Assembly: GCA_002402325.1 (NCBI GenBank)
Contig: DHFQ01000074.1
Span: forward strand, 1 to 18,047
Reading direction: 5' to 3'
DNA length: 18,047 nt
Source of the DNA: Candidatus Aminicenantes bacterium UBA4820
GTDB taxonomy: Bacteria > Acidobacteriota > UBA4820
Shown: in pieces, positions 1 through 7,503 of the stretch
Layout of the letters: each line of letters starts with the position of its first letter
How positions within the stretch are numbered: position 1 is the first letter of the stretch
Translations under genes and position numbers: made by a program
Notes under the pieces: model-generated
Database searches by the model: none
What the model saw: only the letters and a program-made list of their open reading frames with translations
What the model was told of the DNA's origin: nothing

Positions 1-25
1 ATATAAATCAATGTCGGATTTTGGG
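1..25 (+). repeat. 25-bp element upstream of sucC, left copy of an inverted pair
   Basis: This 25-nt stretch ends in the core GTCGGATTTTGGG. It matches the reverse complement of 18005-18029 at 23 of 25 positions. Both copies point toward the downstream gene, so they look like a shared upstream element rather than chance. Similarity stops right after the GGG on the inner side. The outer boundary cannot be judged because the window starts here. Function is unknown. Confidence 0.6.
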
Positions 26-39
26 ACTTCTACAGAAGT
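26..39. promoter_or_regulatory. Palindromic operator-like site next to the sucC -35 box
   Basis: ACTTCT and AGAAGT form a perfect inverted repeat with 6-bp arms and a 2-bp centre. It directly abuts the -35 hexamer that starts at position 40. The position suits binding of a dimeric regulator. A 14-bp palindrome could occur by chance in AT-rich DNA, so the role is inferred only from its placement. Confidence 0.4.
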
Positions 40-68
40 TTGACACTAATTTCTTTTGGTGGCATAAT
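40..68 (+). promoter_or_regulatory. Sigma-70-type promoter of the sucC operon
   Basis: A perfect -35 box TTGACA (40-45) is followed by exactly 17 bp and then CATAAT (63-68), which matches TATAAT at five of six positions. TG at 60-61 adds an extended -10. Transcription would start near 75, leaving a leader of about 30 nt before the sucC GTG. It is the strongest housekeeping promoter seen in the window. It could serve all 13 same-strand genes to 11622, because no later gap before the exchanger gene exceeds 10 bp. Confidence 0.75.
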
Positions 69-105
69 TTATGTTTAGAAATTATTTTTGTGGAAGGGGA
101 AAAAA

Positions 106-1290
106 GTGAAAGTTCACGAGTATCAGGCTAAAGATATTTTAAAGAAATACGGAGTTTCTGTACCAAGGGGAAGAGTTGCCTTTAGCAAGGATGAAGCCTA
201 TGAAATCGCAAAAGAGATAGGTGGAACGGTTGTTGTAAAGGCGCAGATTCACGCGGGTGGAAGGGGAAAAGGAACTTTTAAAGATGGTTTTCAAGGTGGA
301 GTAAAATTGGCTAAAAGCCCCCAAGAGGCGAGAGAGTATGCAGGAAAGATGCTTAATAACATCCTTGTTACACACCAGACAGGACCAGAGGGGAAAAAGG
401 TTGAGAAGGTTTATATTACTGAGGCAAGCGAGATTGAAAAGGAGTATTATCTCGGGATTGTTCTTGATAGGGCTAAGGAGTGTAATGTAATTATGGCGTC
501 AACTGAAGGTGGAGTTGAGATTGAATCCGTCGCAGAAAAAACTCCTGAAAAGATAGTAAAGGTGTGGATTCATCCCCTTGCAGGGTTTCAAAAATATCAG
601 GCAAGGGAACTTGGTTTTGCTTTAAAACTAACTGGTGATAGGTTTAAATCTTTTTGTGAACTCGTTGAAAAACTTTATATCGCACACGAGCAAAGCGACG
701 CAACTTTGACAGAGATAAATCCTTTAATAACTACAAAAGATGGAAAGGTCGTAGCCCTTGATGCAAAGATGAATTTTGATGACAATGCACTTTTCAGACA
801 CAAGGAAATAGCTGAATTGAGGGATATTTCAGAAGAAGATCCACTCGAGGTTGAATCTTCAAAATTTGATCTAAACTACATAAAACTTGATGGCACAATT
901 GGTTGTATGGTTAATGGCGCAGGGCTTGCAATGGCAACGATGGATGTCATAACGCTTGAAGGTGGAAAGCCCGCGAACTTCCTTGATGTTGGCGGAAGTG
1001 CAACGGAAGAGAGAGTTAAAAATGCTTTTAGAATTCTTCTTTCAGATAAAAATGTTAAATCGGTTTTGATAAACATCTTTGGAGGAATTGTAAGGTGTGA
1101 TGTTATCGCTCAAGGCGTTATCTCTGCTGCTAAAGAAATTGATGTAAAACTCCCTGTGGTTGTAAGACTTCAAGGGACAAATTCAGAGAAGGGGATGGAA
1201 CTTTTAAAAACTTCAGGGAAAAACTTTCTTACAGCAGACAATTTGCAGGAAGCAGCAAAAATAGCAGTCAAGGCAGCAATGGGGGAATGA
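106..1290 (+). CDS. sucC: Succinyl-CoA synthetase beta subunit (ADP-forming type)
   Basis: This is the nucleotide-binding beta subunit of cytoplasmic succinyl-CoA synthetase, which makes ATP or GTP from succinyl-CoA. The 394-aa product has the family's usual length. It opens with the HEYQAK sequence, has the ATP-grasp segment VKAQIHAGGRGK (about residues 44-55), the metal-site EINPL (203-207), and the C-terminal ligase domain with VNGAGLAM (269-276) and INIFGGI. The GTG at 106 is chosen because it places HEYQAK at the expected N-terminus and lies 6 nt after GGAAGGGG (92-99). An in-frame TTG at 88 would add six atypical residues and include the ribosome site. sucD begins one base after the stop. 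Nucleotide preference cannot be told from sequence. Confidence 0.96.
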   Translation: MKVHEYQAKDILKKYGVSVPRGRVAFSKDEAYEIAKEIGGTVVVKAQIHAGGRGKGTFKDGFQGGVKLAKSPQEAREYAGKMLNNILVTHQTGPEGKKVEKVYITEASEIEKEYYLGIVLDRAKECNVIMASTEGGVEIESVAEKTPEKIVKVWIHPLAGFQKYQARELGFALKLTGDRFKSFCELVEKLYIAHEQSDATLTEINPLITTKDGKVVALDAKMNFDDNALFRHKEIAELRDISEEDPLEVESSKFDLNYIKLDGTIGCMVNGAGLAMATMDVITLEGGKPANFLDVGGSATEERVKNAFRILLSDKNVKSVLINIFGGIVRCDVIAQGVISAAKEIDVKLPVVVRLQGTNSEKGMELLKTSGKNFLTADNLQEAAKIAVKAAMGE

Positions 1291-1291
1291 T

Positions 1292-2161
1292 ATGAGCATA
1301 CTCGTAAATAAGGAGACAAGAGTAGTTGTTCAGGGATTGACAGGGAAGGAAGGCTCTTTTCACGCAAGGCAGTGTCTTGATTATGGCACAAAAATTGTTG
1401 CCGGTGTTACTCCCTCAAAGGGAGGGACATTATGGGAAGAGAAGGTGCCCATCTTTAACACTGTCAAAGAAAGTGTCGAAAAGGAAGGGGCGAATGCAAG
1501 TTTGATCTTTGTCCCTCCTGCTTTTGCATCGGATGCTGTTATTGAGGCAGCGGATTCGGGAGTGGACCTTATTGTTTGCATAACAGAGGGAATCCCCGCT
1601 AAAGATGAAGCAAAGATGAAAAAGATGGTAAAAGAAAGGGGAGTCAAAATGATCGGTCCAAACTGCCCGGGAGTTATCACACCGGGTGAGTGTAAGATGG
1701 GAATTATGCCGGGCTATATTCACAAGAGGGGGAAAATAGGAGTTGTTTCAAGATCGGGAACTTTGACCTATGAAGCGGTGTGGCAACTTACAGAAATAGG
1801 ACTTGGGGAGACAACCTGTGTTGGTATTGGTGGAGACCCTGTTCCGGGTATGACTCACAGAGATGTTTTAAAACTTTTTGCAGATGACGATGAAACCGAA
1901 GGAATCGTTATGATTGGAGAAATTGGTGGAACTATGGAGGAAGAGGCAGCGGAATTTCTCAAAGGAGTAAAAAAGCCAGTTGTGGCGTTTATTGCGGGTC
2001 AAACCGCACCACCGGGAAGAAGAATGGGACACGCAGGAGCAATAATTTCAGGTGGAAAGGGAACTGCGAAAGAGAAGATGGAAACACTTGAAAAAGCAAA
2101 TGTCTATGTCGTTAAATCACCAACAGAAATTGGAAAAAAGATGAAGGAAGTTATAAGATAG
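1292..2161 (+). CDS. sucD: Succinyl-CoA synthetase alpha subunit
   Basis: This is the CoA-binding alpha subunit (289 aa), carrying the phosphohistidine intermediate. The N-terminal Rossmann CoA domain has GLTGKEGSFH (15-24). GPNCPGVITPGECKMGIMPG lies at 122-141, and the active-site GHAGAI places the phosphorylated histidine at His247. Length and motif order are normal for the family. The ATG lies one base after the sucC stop, so the two subunits are probably translationally coupled. The product feeds into, or draws from, the adjacent ferredoxin oxidoreductase through succinyl-CoA. Confidence 0.96.
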   Translation: MSILVNKETRVVVQGLTGKEGSFHARQCLDYGTKIVAGVTPSKGGTLWEEKVPIFNTVKESVEKEGANASLIFVPPAFASDAVIEAADSGVDLIVCITEGIPAKDEAKMKKMVKERGVKMIGPNCPGVITPGECKMGIMPGYIHKRGKIGVVSRSGTLTYEAVWQLTEIGLGETTCVGIGGDPVPGMTHRDVLKLFADDDETEGIVMIGEIGGTMEEEAAEFLKGVKKPVVAFIAGQTAPPGRRMGHAGAIISGGKGTAKEKMETLEKANVYVVKSPTEIGKKMKEVIR

Positions 2162-2169
2162 GATAAAAA

Positions 2170-2481
2170 ATGGCTGATAAAATTGAAAAGAAGAGCGGTA
2201 TTTTTGAAAAGGGAATTGATGTCGGATCAGAAAGACTAAAAGACATCAAAAAAGAAAAGGTCGTAGCAAAAGGCGTCTCAAAGAAAACCAAAAAAGATGT
2301 GATGATAACAGTCATAACTTCACACTGCAAGGGTGGTTTATGCAATATCTGTGTAACCTACTGCCCTGAAAATGTTTTGAATATGGGTTTTTTAACCGTT
2401 GAGGTTGTTGATCCAGATTCCTGTACGAAATGTAACCTCTGTGAGTTGAGATGTCCTGATTTTGCTATTTTTGTTGATTAA
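2170..2481 (+). CDS. korD: 2-oxoacid:ferredoxin oxidoreductase delta subunit (2x[4Fe-4S])
   Basis: This small 103-aa ferredoxin-like subunit carries electrons between the KorAB catalytic core and free ferredoxin. Two clusters are visible: C53-x4-C58-x2-C61-x3-C65-P and C85-x2-C88-x2-C91-x3-C95-P. The second is canonical; the first has four rather than two residues between its first two cysteines. About 50 lysine-rich residues precede the clusters, with no signal peptide. It sits 8 bp after sucD and 10 bp before korA, the usual delta-alpha-beta-gamma order. A stand-alone ferredoxin is the alternative, but context favours the subunit. Confidence 0.88.
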   Translation: MADKIEKKSGIFEKGIDVGSERLKDIKKEKVVAKGVSKKTKKDVMITVITSHCKGGLCNICVTYCPENVLNMGFLTVEVVDPDSCTKCNLCELRCPDFAIFVD

Positions 2482-2491
2482 GGGAATAAAG

Positions 2492-3622
2492 ATGAATAAG
2501 GAAAAGAAAATCAAGTTTTTATCGGGAAATGAAGCGTGCGGTGAAGGAGCAATAGTTGCGGGATGCAGATTTTTTGGTGGCTACCCAATAAGCCCATCAT
2601 CAGAAATCGCTGAATTTATGAGTAGAAGGCTTCCAATGGTTGGAGGAACTTTCATTCAGATGGAGGATGAACTTTCCTCAATGGGTGCAATTTTAGGGGC
2701 ATCGATTGCGGGCGCAAAGTCAATGACGGCAACATCTGGTCCAGGTCTTTCTTTAATGCAAGAGAACATCGGATTTGGAGCAATGGGAGAAATTCCTGCT
2801 GTTGTCGTTGATGTAATGAGGGGAGGTCCCTCAACGGGAAATCCAACAGGTCCCAGCCAATCTGATGTTATGGCTATAAGATGGGGGACACACGGAGACC
2901 ATCCTGCCGTTGCACTTTGCCCTGAAAGTGTCAACGAAGTTTTCCTTTTAACGATTGAGGCATTTAACATTTCTGAACTTATAAGGACTCCTGTTATTTT
3001 TGCAATGGATGAGATAACTGCCCATATGAGGGAAAAGGTTGAAATTCTATCTGAAGACGATGTGAAAATCGTAAATAGAAAAAAACCAAAAAAGGAGCCC
3101 TATCTTCCTTATGAATACGATGAGGATGATCTTGTTCCTCCACTTCCCGGTTATGGCGAAGGTTACAGATTTCACATAACAGGATTAAACCACGACAAAA
3201 CTGGATTCCCCACGAATAAGGCTGAACTTATGGAGCAGGGAAACAAGAGGCTTATGGAAAAACTTGAAAGAAATAAGAGCAAAATCATGAAGCATGAGGA
3301 GTTTATGACAGACGATGCGGAAGTTCTCATCGTGGCTTACGGCTCATCCGCAAGGGCGGCAAAAAGAGCGGTAAAAGATGCAAGAGGAAAGGGAATTAAG
3401 GCTGGACTTTTCAGACCAATAACTTTGTATCCTCTTTCAGAGGAGAGTTTAAGAAATTGTGCAAAACGGGTTAGAAAAGTTATTGTGCCAGAAATGAACC
3501 TTGGACAATATCTAACTATTGTTGAAAGAGTTACAGGAAGAGTTGCACCTATTGTTCCTATAAATCAGGTCGATGGTGAACCAATTACACCACAAAAGAT
3601 TCTTTCTAAAATTGAGGAGTGA
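2492..3622 (+). CDS. korA: 2-oxoglutarate:ferredoxin oxidoreductase alpha subunit
   Basis: This is the alpha subunit (376 aa) of the reversible reaction 2-oxoacid + CoA + oxidised ferredoxin to acyl-CoA + CO2 + reduced ferredoxin. The pyrimidine-binding domain I shows YPISPSSE (31-38), ATSGPG (80-85) and RGGPSTGNPTG (110-120). A domain-II fold follows from about residue 280 (VLIVAYGSSA). ATG 2492 follows AGGGA (2481-2485); an upstream in-frame start at 2462 would overlap korD and add ten hydrophobic residues. Placement beside sucCD makes 2-oxoglutarate the likely substrate, but sequence alone does not exclude another 2-oxoacid. Confidence 0.92.
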   Translation: MNKEKKIKFLSGNEACGEGAIVAGCRFFGGYPISPSSEIAEFMSRRLPMVGGTFIQMEDELSSMGAILGASIAGAKSMTATSGPGLSLMQENIGFGAMGEIPAVVVDVMRGGPSTGNPTGPSQSDVMAIRWGTHGDHPAVALCPESVNEVFLLTIEAFNISELIRTPVIFAMDEITAHMREKVEILSEDDVKIVNRKKPKKEPYLPYEYDEDDLVPPLPGYGEGYRFHITGLNHDKTGFPTNKAELMEQGNKRLMEKLERNKSKIMKHEEFMTDDAEVLIVAYGSSARAAKRAVKDARGKGIKAGLFRPITLYPLSEESLRNCAKRVRKVIVPEMNLGQYLTIVERVTGRVAPIVPINQVDGEPITPQKILSKIEE

Positions 3623-3625
3623 AAA

Positions 3626-4453
3626 ATGGCTATAAACTATTTTGACTATTTGAGAAAAGACAAGATGCCTCATATCTGGTGCGCTGGATGTGGACATGGA
3701 ATGATAGTAAAGTCCATTATAAGAGCGATTGATAAGTTGGGATGGAAAAAGGATGAAATAGCACTCGTCTCAGGAATCGGCTGTTCAAGCAGGACACCCG
3801 GTTACCTTGATTTTCACACGCTTCACACAACGCATGGAAGAGCAATTGCATTTGCCACAGGAATTAAGTGTGCTAAACCAAATCTAAAGGTCATAGTTGT
3901 TGGTGGCGATGGCGATATGATGGCTATTGGTGGAAACCATTTTATTCACGCTTGCAGAAGAAACATTGATCTTAAAGTAATTGTTTATAACAACAACATC
4001 TACGGTATGACGGGAGGTCAGGCATCGCCAACAACACCTCAGGGATACAAAGCCACAACCGCACCTTATGGAGCGATTGAAGAACCTTTTGATGTTTGCA
4101 ATATGGCAATAGCCGCAGGTGCGACTTTTGTTGGAAGGGCTCTGGACCTTGATGTTCCATCAATGGATAGAGTTATACTTGAGTCCTTCAAAACTACGGG
4201 CTTATCTGTAGTTGATGCATGGTCACAATGCCCAACCTATTACGGAAGATTTAATAAATGGGGGAGTGCGGCGGATATGATGGAAAAATACAAGGAGATA
4301 ACCTACAATTTTAGACTAAAAGACCAAATCTCTGAGGAAGAAAAAAAAGGGAAATTTCCTGTTGGCATTTTGTATCAAACAAAGAGGGATGAATTCTGTG
4401 AAAAATATGAACTCTTAAGGCAGAGTTTAAAGACAAAAGGAGAGGGGGCTTAA
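3626..4453 (+). CDS. korB: 2-oxoglutarate:ferredoxin oxidoreductase beta subunit (TPP-binding)
   Basis: This catalytic thiamine-diphosphate subunit has 275 aa. The Mg-TPP motif begins at GDGD (94-97) and ends at the NNN-IYGMTGGQ segment (122-131). Cysteines C19-x2-C22, C53 and C202 (in QCPT) sit where the family ligates one [4Fe-4S] cluster. The DFHTLHTTHGRA stretch (62-73) contains the conserved histidines around the active site. The start is 3 bp after the korA stop. The stop TAA is followed at once by the korC ATG with no spacer, consistent with coupled translation of complex subunits. Confidence 0.94.
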   Translation: MAINYFDYLRKDKMPHIWCAGCGHGMIVKSIIRAIDKLGWKKDEIALVSGIGCSSRTPGYLDFHTLHTTHGRAIAFATGIKCAKPNLKVIVVGGDGDMMAIGGNHFIHACRRNIDLKVIVYNNNIYGMTGGQASPTTPQGYKATTAPYGAIEEPFDVCNMAIAAGATFVGRALDLDVPSMDRVILESFKTTGLSVVDAWSQCPTYYGRFNKWGSAADMMEKYKEITYNFRLKDQISEEEKKGKFPVGILYQTKRDEFCEKYELLRQSLKTKGEGA

Positions 4454-5026
4454 ATGGCAAAAAGGTTTGAGATAAGACTTGCTGGTTCAGGAGGCCAGGG
4501 GCTCGTCCTCGGTGGAGTTATCCTTGCTGAGGCTGCTGCAATTTATGACGGCAAATTTGCAACGCAAACACAATCTTATGGTCCCGAATCAAGGGGAGGA
4601 GCCTCAAAGAGTGAAGTTGTAATTTCAGATGAGGAAGTTGATTATCCTAAGGCTACAAACCCTGATGTCCTTTTGCTTTTCACGGAAGCAGCGTTTCAAA
4701 AATATCTTCCCTCCACAAAAAATGAGGCGATTGTAATAGTTGATGAAGATCTTGTCCAGAGTAAGATTCCACCAAATTACAAGAATGTGGTTGTGGCTCC
4801 TCTTACAAGGATAGCAAAGGAAGGAGTCGGAAGAGAATTTGTGGCAAATATAGTAGCACTCGGGCTTATACGAGAGTTGACAAATATAGTTTCCGAAAAA
4901 TCTCTTGAGACAGCCTTACTTGGAAGAATTCCAAAGGGCACGGAAGAGATGAATAAGAAGGCTTTAGCATTGGGAAAAGAGGCAGCACACAAGTACGGAA
5001 ATCAACTTCTTTCAAAAAAGGCTTGA
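4454..5026 (+). CDS. korC: 2-oxoglutarate:ferredoxin oxidoreductase gamma subunit
   Basis: This 190-aa gamma subunit completes the four-part complex. It has the family's N-terminal GSGGQGLVLGG glycine-rich segment (12-22) and the SYGPESRGG(A)SKSEV block near residues 42-57. It begins directly after the korB stop codon and ends 2 bp before ndk. No cofactor cysteines are expected in this subunit. Length and motifs are normal. Confidence 0.93.
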   Translation: MAKRFEIRLAGSGGQGLVLGGVILAEAAAIYDGKFATQTQSYGPESRGGASKSEVVISDEEVDYPKATNPDVLLLFTEAAFQKYLPSTKNEAIVIVDEDLVQSKIPPNYKNVVVAPLTRIAKEGVGREFVANIVALGLIRELTNIVSEKSLETALLGRIPKGTEEMNKKALALGKEAAHKYGNQLLSKKA

Positions 5027-5028
5027 AT

Positions 5029-5514
5029 ATGAAGGAAAGAACTCTTACGATAATCAAACCAGATGCGATAAGAAATAAATCTTTTGGTTCAATTTTACAA
5101 ATTTTGCTTGATAAAGGATTTGATGTTTTATCACTAAAATATTTAAAACTTTCAAAAAATGAGGCAGAAGGTTTTTATGCTGTTCACAAAGACAAAGGCT
5201 TCTTTCAAGAACTCATAAAATTTATGACTTCTGGTCCTGTGATAGTTTGTACACTTGAAAGAGATGATGCGGTTTCTTATTTAAGAGAGGTTATGGGAGC
5301 AACAGATCCAAAAAAGGCAGAGAAATCAACAATAAGGGCGAACTATGGTACTGACATCCAGTGTAACGCAATTCACGGTAGCGACTCTTTAGAGAATGCT
5401 CAAAAAGAAATACACTATTTTTTTGCTGATTATGAGTTGGGTTCATTTCAAAAAGAAGAGAAAATTGTAAAAATTGAAGTCGTAAGACCCCCCAACAAAG
5501 AAGAGAGGTTTTAA
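5029..5514 (+). CDS. ndk: Nucleoside diphosphate kinase
   Basis: Ndk moves the gamma-phosphate between nucleoside triphosphates and diphosphates via a phosphohistidine. IIKPDA (8-13) and the active-site NAIHGSDS (113-120, catalytic His116) are clear. At 161 aa it is longer than the usual 130-150; a charged tail of about 20 residues follows the normal end. ATG 5029 is preferred over an in-frame TTG at 5023 because it gives the canonical ERTL start and follows AAGG (5018-5021). Position after sucCD-kor suggests it balances the ATP/GTP made by SucCD. Co-transcription with the cassette downstream is likely (7-bp gap). Confidence 0.96.
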   Translation: MKERTLTIIKPDAIRNKSFGSILQILLDKGFDVLSLKYLKLSKNEAEGFYAVHKDKGFFQELIKFMTSGPVIVCTLERDDAVSYLREVMGATDPKKAEKSTIRANYGTDIQCNAIHGSDSLENAQKEIHYFFADYELGSFQKEEKIVKIEVVRPPNKEERF

Positions 5515-5521
5515 AGGCAAA

Positions 5522-6403
5522 ATGGTAAATGGTTTTGAAGCAAGGGAGTTGAATTTGTTAGAACCGGAAAAAACAGTTGGCAATGAATCGATGAGCGTTG
5601 GATTCTCAGGATTATCTATCAAGATTGAAGGTTTAAATGATGATTTAAAAACGAGGCTCGTTGAAAGATATGAGGGATATTCTGAAAATGATAATAGGGC
5701 TCTTTCAACTTTAAGGGTATATTACGGGAAGGATTGTTTTATTAAGCCAGATGAAGAGGGGATGCTAAAAATTGATGAAAAAGAAAACGAAGACGGGATA
5801 TTTATTCTTTCTCAGGATTTTTCGGGATTCATAAACAAAGATAAAAGTGAGGGTTTTGTATTGCTTAATGGAGATAAGGAACCAAAAATTCTTTTGTTGG
5901 CAATAGAGGGCTTTATTATGAGAGTCTTTTGTCTTCTTGCCCTTGAAAAAGGTGGATTTTTTCTTCACTCCTGCGGAATGGTTAAAGAAAACAGGGCTTA
6001 CATTTTTTATGGTCCATCAGGATCAGGAAAAAGTGCTATAGCAACATTATCTCCAGAATTGGGAATCCTTTCTGATGACCTTGTTTTAATTATTCCTGAA
6101 AATGGGAAATATTACGCTTCATCCACCCCGTTCTGGGGAGCAATTGCAAGAGCTATGCGGATAAAAGGGATTTTTGAAATTGCAGGAGTTTATAAACTTG
6201 TTAAATCAAGCGAAACAGAAATGAAAAAAATTGATACGATAAAGGCTTTGACAACGATGTTTGCCTCTTCATTTATGGGAAGTCTAAGTCAGAAGAGAAA
6301 CTTGATTCTTTTTGATAATATTAAGAAATTTTTGAAGAGTCAGGAAGTCTACGAACTAAAACTTCCTTTGCAACCCGTTTTTTGGGATTTAATTTCAAGA
6401 TGA
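5522..6403 (+). CDS. HPr-kinase-like P-loop protein, copy 1 (K1; ScmC-like)
   Basis: K1 is a 293-aa soluble protein with an N-terminal half that I do not recognise and a C-terminal HprK-like nucleotide-binding half. Visible features are GGFFLHS (144-150), a textbook Walker A GPSGSGKS (164-171) and LSDDLVLI (183-190) as the acidic motif. It lacks the classic HprK signature (EIRG-type), so it is not the HPr regulator. Related HprK-like proteins accompany PqqD-like proteins and radical SAM enzymes in peptide-modification clusters, including a kinase that phosphorylates lasso peptide precursors. Its stop overlaps the start of K2 (ATGA). ATP binding is well supported; kinase activity and substrate are inferred. 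Confidence 0.75.
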   Translation: MVNGFEARELNLLEPEKTVGNESMSVGFSGLSIKIEGLNDDLKTRLVERYEGYSENDNRALSTLRVYYGKDCFIKPDEEGMLKIDEKENEDGIFILSQDFSGFINKDKSEGFVLLNGDKEPKILLLAIEGFIMRVFCLLALEKGGFFLHSCGMVKENRAYIFYGPSGSGKSAIATLSPELGILSDDLVLIIPENGKYYASSTPFWGAIARAMRIKGIFEIAGVYKLVKSSETEMKKIDTIKALTTMFASSFMGSLSQKRNLILFDNIKKFLKSQEVYELKLPLQPVFWDLISR

Positions 6404-7233
6404 TTTCATCCAAAAAAACATTTTTAATCAAAGCAGGACAAATGATCGTTGCTATTAAAGGTGTAAAAAAGGAATTTTTAGGCGAATTTGAAAAAAGATA
6501 TTCTCCATTTTTAGTGGAAAAAGAAAATCCCGATTTTATTCTTGAAATTTATGAAAAAAACGACCAGTTTTTAGGTAATGAAAATGGGTTGCTTAAACTT
6601 GAAGAAACGATTGAAGATGGAAATAAAATTTTGTTATCCAACTTTGCAAAAAGTTACCAGATTGATGGAGACGGAATATCTAAGGTCTTTATTAAAAAGA
6701 ATTTAAGTAGCGTTTCTTACTTCATATCGTTTGAAAACCACTTCAGATGGGTCTTTTCATACAGAATTTTAAAAGAGGGAGGCTTTTTACTCCATTCATC
6801 TTCTTTTATAAAAAATGATAAAGCCCATCTTTTTATTGGAGATTCTGGCGATGGAAAGAGCACAGTTGCTGAATTTGCAAAAAATGCGGGACATAAAATT
6901 TTATCCGATGACTTAAATATCATTTTTAAAAATAGTGATGACTATTACGCAACATCTTCTCCATTTTATGGACAGATGCCTCAAAATGAAAAATGTAAAG
7001 ATATCTACAAAGTTGGTGGTTGTTATAGATTAAGAAAGTCAGATGAAAACCAATTAAAGAAAATGAGTATTGCCGAATCGTTGGCTGTTTTTATTCCCTG
7101 TTGTCTCTTTATTGATGACAAAAAGATAAGAAATGAAAATCTCATTTCAAGTGTTATGGAGTTTATGAAAAAGGTTCCGTCTTTTGAATTGTTTTTAAAA
7201 AAAGATGAGACTTTCCTTAATTTGATAGAATAG
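6400..7233 (+). CDS. HPr-kinase-like P-loop protein, copy 2 (K2; ScmC-like)
   Basis: K2 (277 aa) is a paralogue of K1 and K3. The shared block runs GGFLLHSS (127-134), Walker A GDSGDGKS (147-154), LSDDLNII (168-175), then SSPFYG and a KSDENQLKKM segment matching KSSETEMKKI in K1. ATG 6400 overlaps the K1 stop by four bases, which decides the start; an upstream TTG at 6382 would lie inside K1. The N-terminal ~110 residues are divergent and lysine/phenylalanine-rich, with no membrane segment. The P-loop is intact, so this copy should bind nucleotide. What it phosphorylates, if anything, is unknown. Confidence 0.74.
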   Translation: MISSKKTFLIKAGQMIVAIKGVKKEFLGEFEKRYSPFLVEKENPDFILEIYEKNDQFLGNENGLLKLEETIEDGNKILLSNFAKSYQIDGDGISKVFIKKNLSSVSYFISFENHFRWVFSYRILKEGGFLLHSSSFIKNDKAHLFIGDSGDGKSTVAEFAKNAGHKILSDDLNIIFKNSDDYYATSSPFYGQMPQNEKCKDIYKVGGCYRLRKSDENQLKKMSIAESLAVFIPCCLFIDDKKIRNENLISSVMEFMKKVPSFELFLKKDETFLNLIE

Positions 7234-7237
7234 GAGG
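7232..7237 (+). promoter_or_regulatory. Strong ribosome binding site of the PqqD-like gene
   Basis: AGGAGG lies 5 nt before ATG 7243 and overlaps the K2 stop codon (7231-7233). It is by far the best ribosome site in the cassette, whose other genes rely on weak sites or stop-start overlap. This suggests the PqqD-like protein is made in excess over the enzymes. Confidence 0.6.
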
Positions 7238-7242
7238 CTTTT

Positions 7243-7503
7243 ATGGGTAATAAGTATAAGAAAAATCCTGATGTTTCATGGCAGATGGTGGAAGGACAGG
7301 CAGTTTTAATTCACAACAGACTCGGAGAAATTCAGGTTTTGAATGAGGTTGGCTCGATTATCTGGGATAATCTTGAAAAGGGTAGTGATGAGATTGTTGA
7401 AGCCATCTGTAAAGATTACGATGTAACCAAAGAAGAGGCAAAAAAAGATGTTGAAGATTTCTTAAAAGAATTGAAAGAAAATCAGGCGATAACAGAAGAA
7501 TGA
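7243..7503 (+). CDS. PqqD-like peptide chaperone (ScmD-like)
   Basis: This 86-aa protein has the PqqD (RiPP recognition element) layout: an N-terminal beta portion with VSWQMVEGQAVLIHNRLGEIQVLNEVGSIIW spread over about residues 10-40, then a helical half with KDYDVTKEEAKKDVEDFL. The signature 'N..G..IW..L' is clear. Such proteins bind a precursor peptide's leader and deliver it to the partner radical SAM enzyme. The stop overlaps the R1 start (ATGA), the usual coupling for a PqqD-PqqE-type pair. It is the only non-enzymatic small protein in the cassette and is a chaperone by fold, not a precursor. Confidence 0.86.
   Translation: MGNKYKKNPDVSWQMVEGQAVLIHNRLGEIQVLNEVGSIIWDNLEKGSDEIVEAICKDYDVTKEEAKKDVEDFLKELKENQAITEE

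Noticed and set aside
7243..7503. The 86-aa gene as the precursor peptide of the cassette
   Set aside because: Its sequence has the PqqD fold signature and directly overlaps the radical SAM gene. It has no variable or residue-rich core at its C-terminus.
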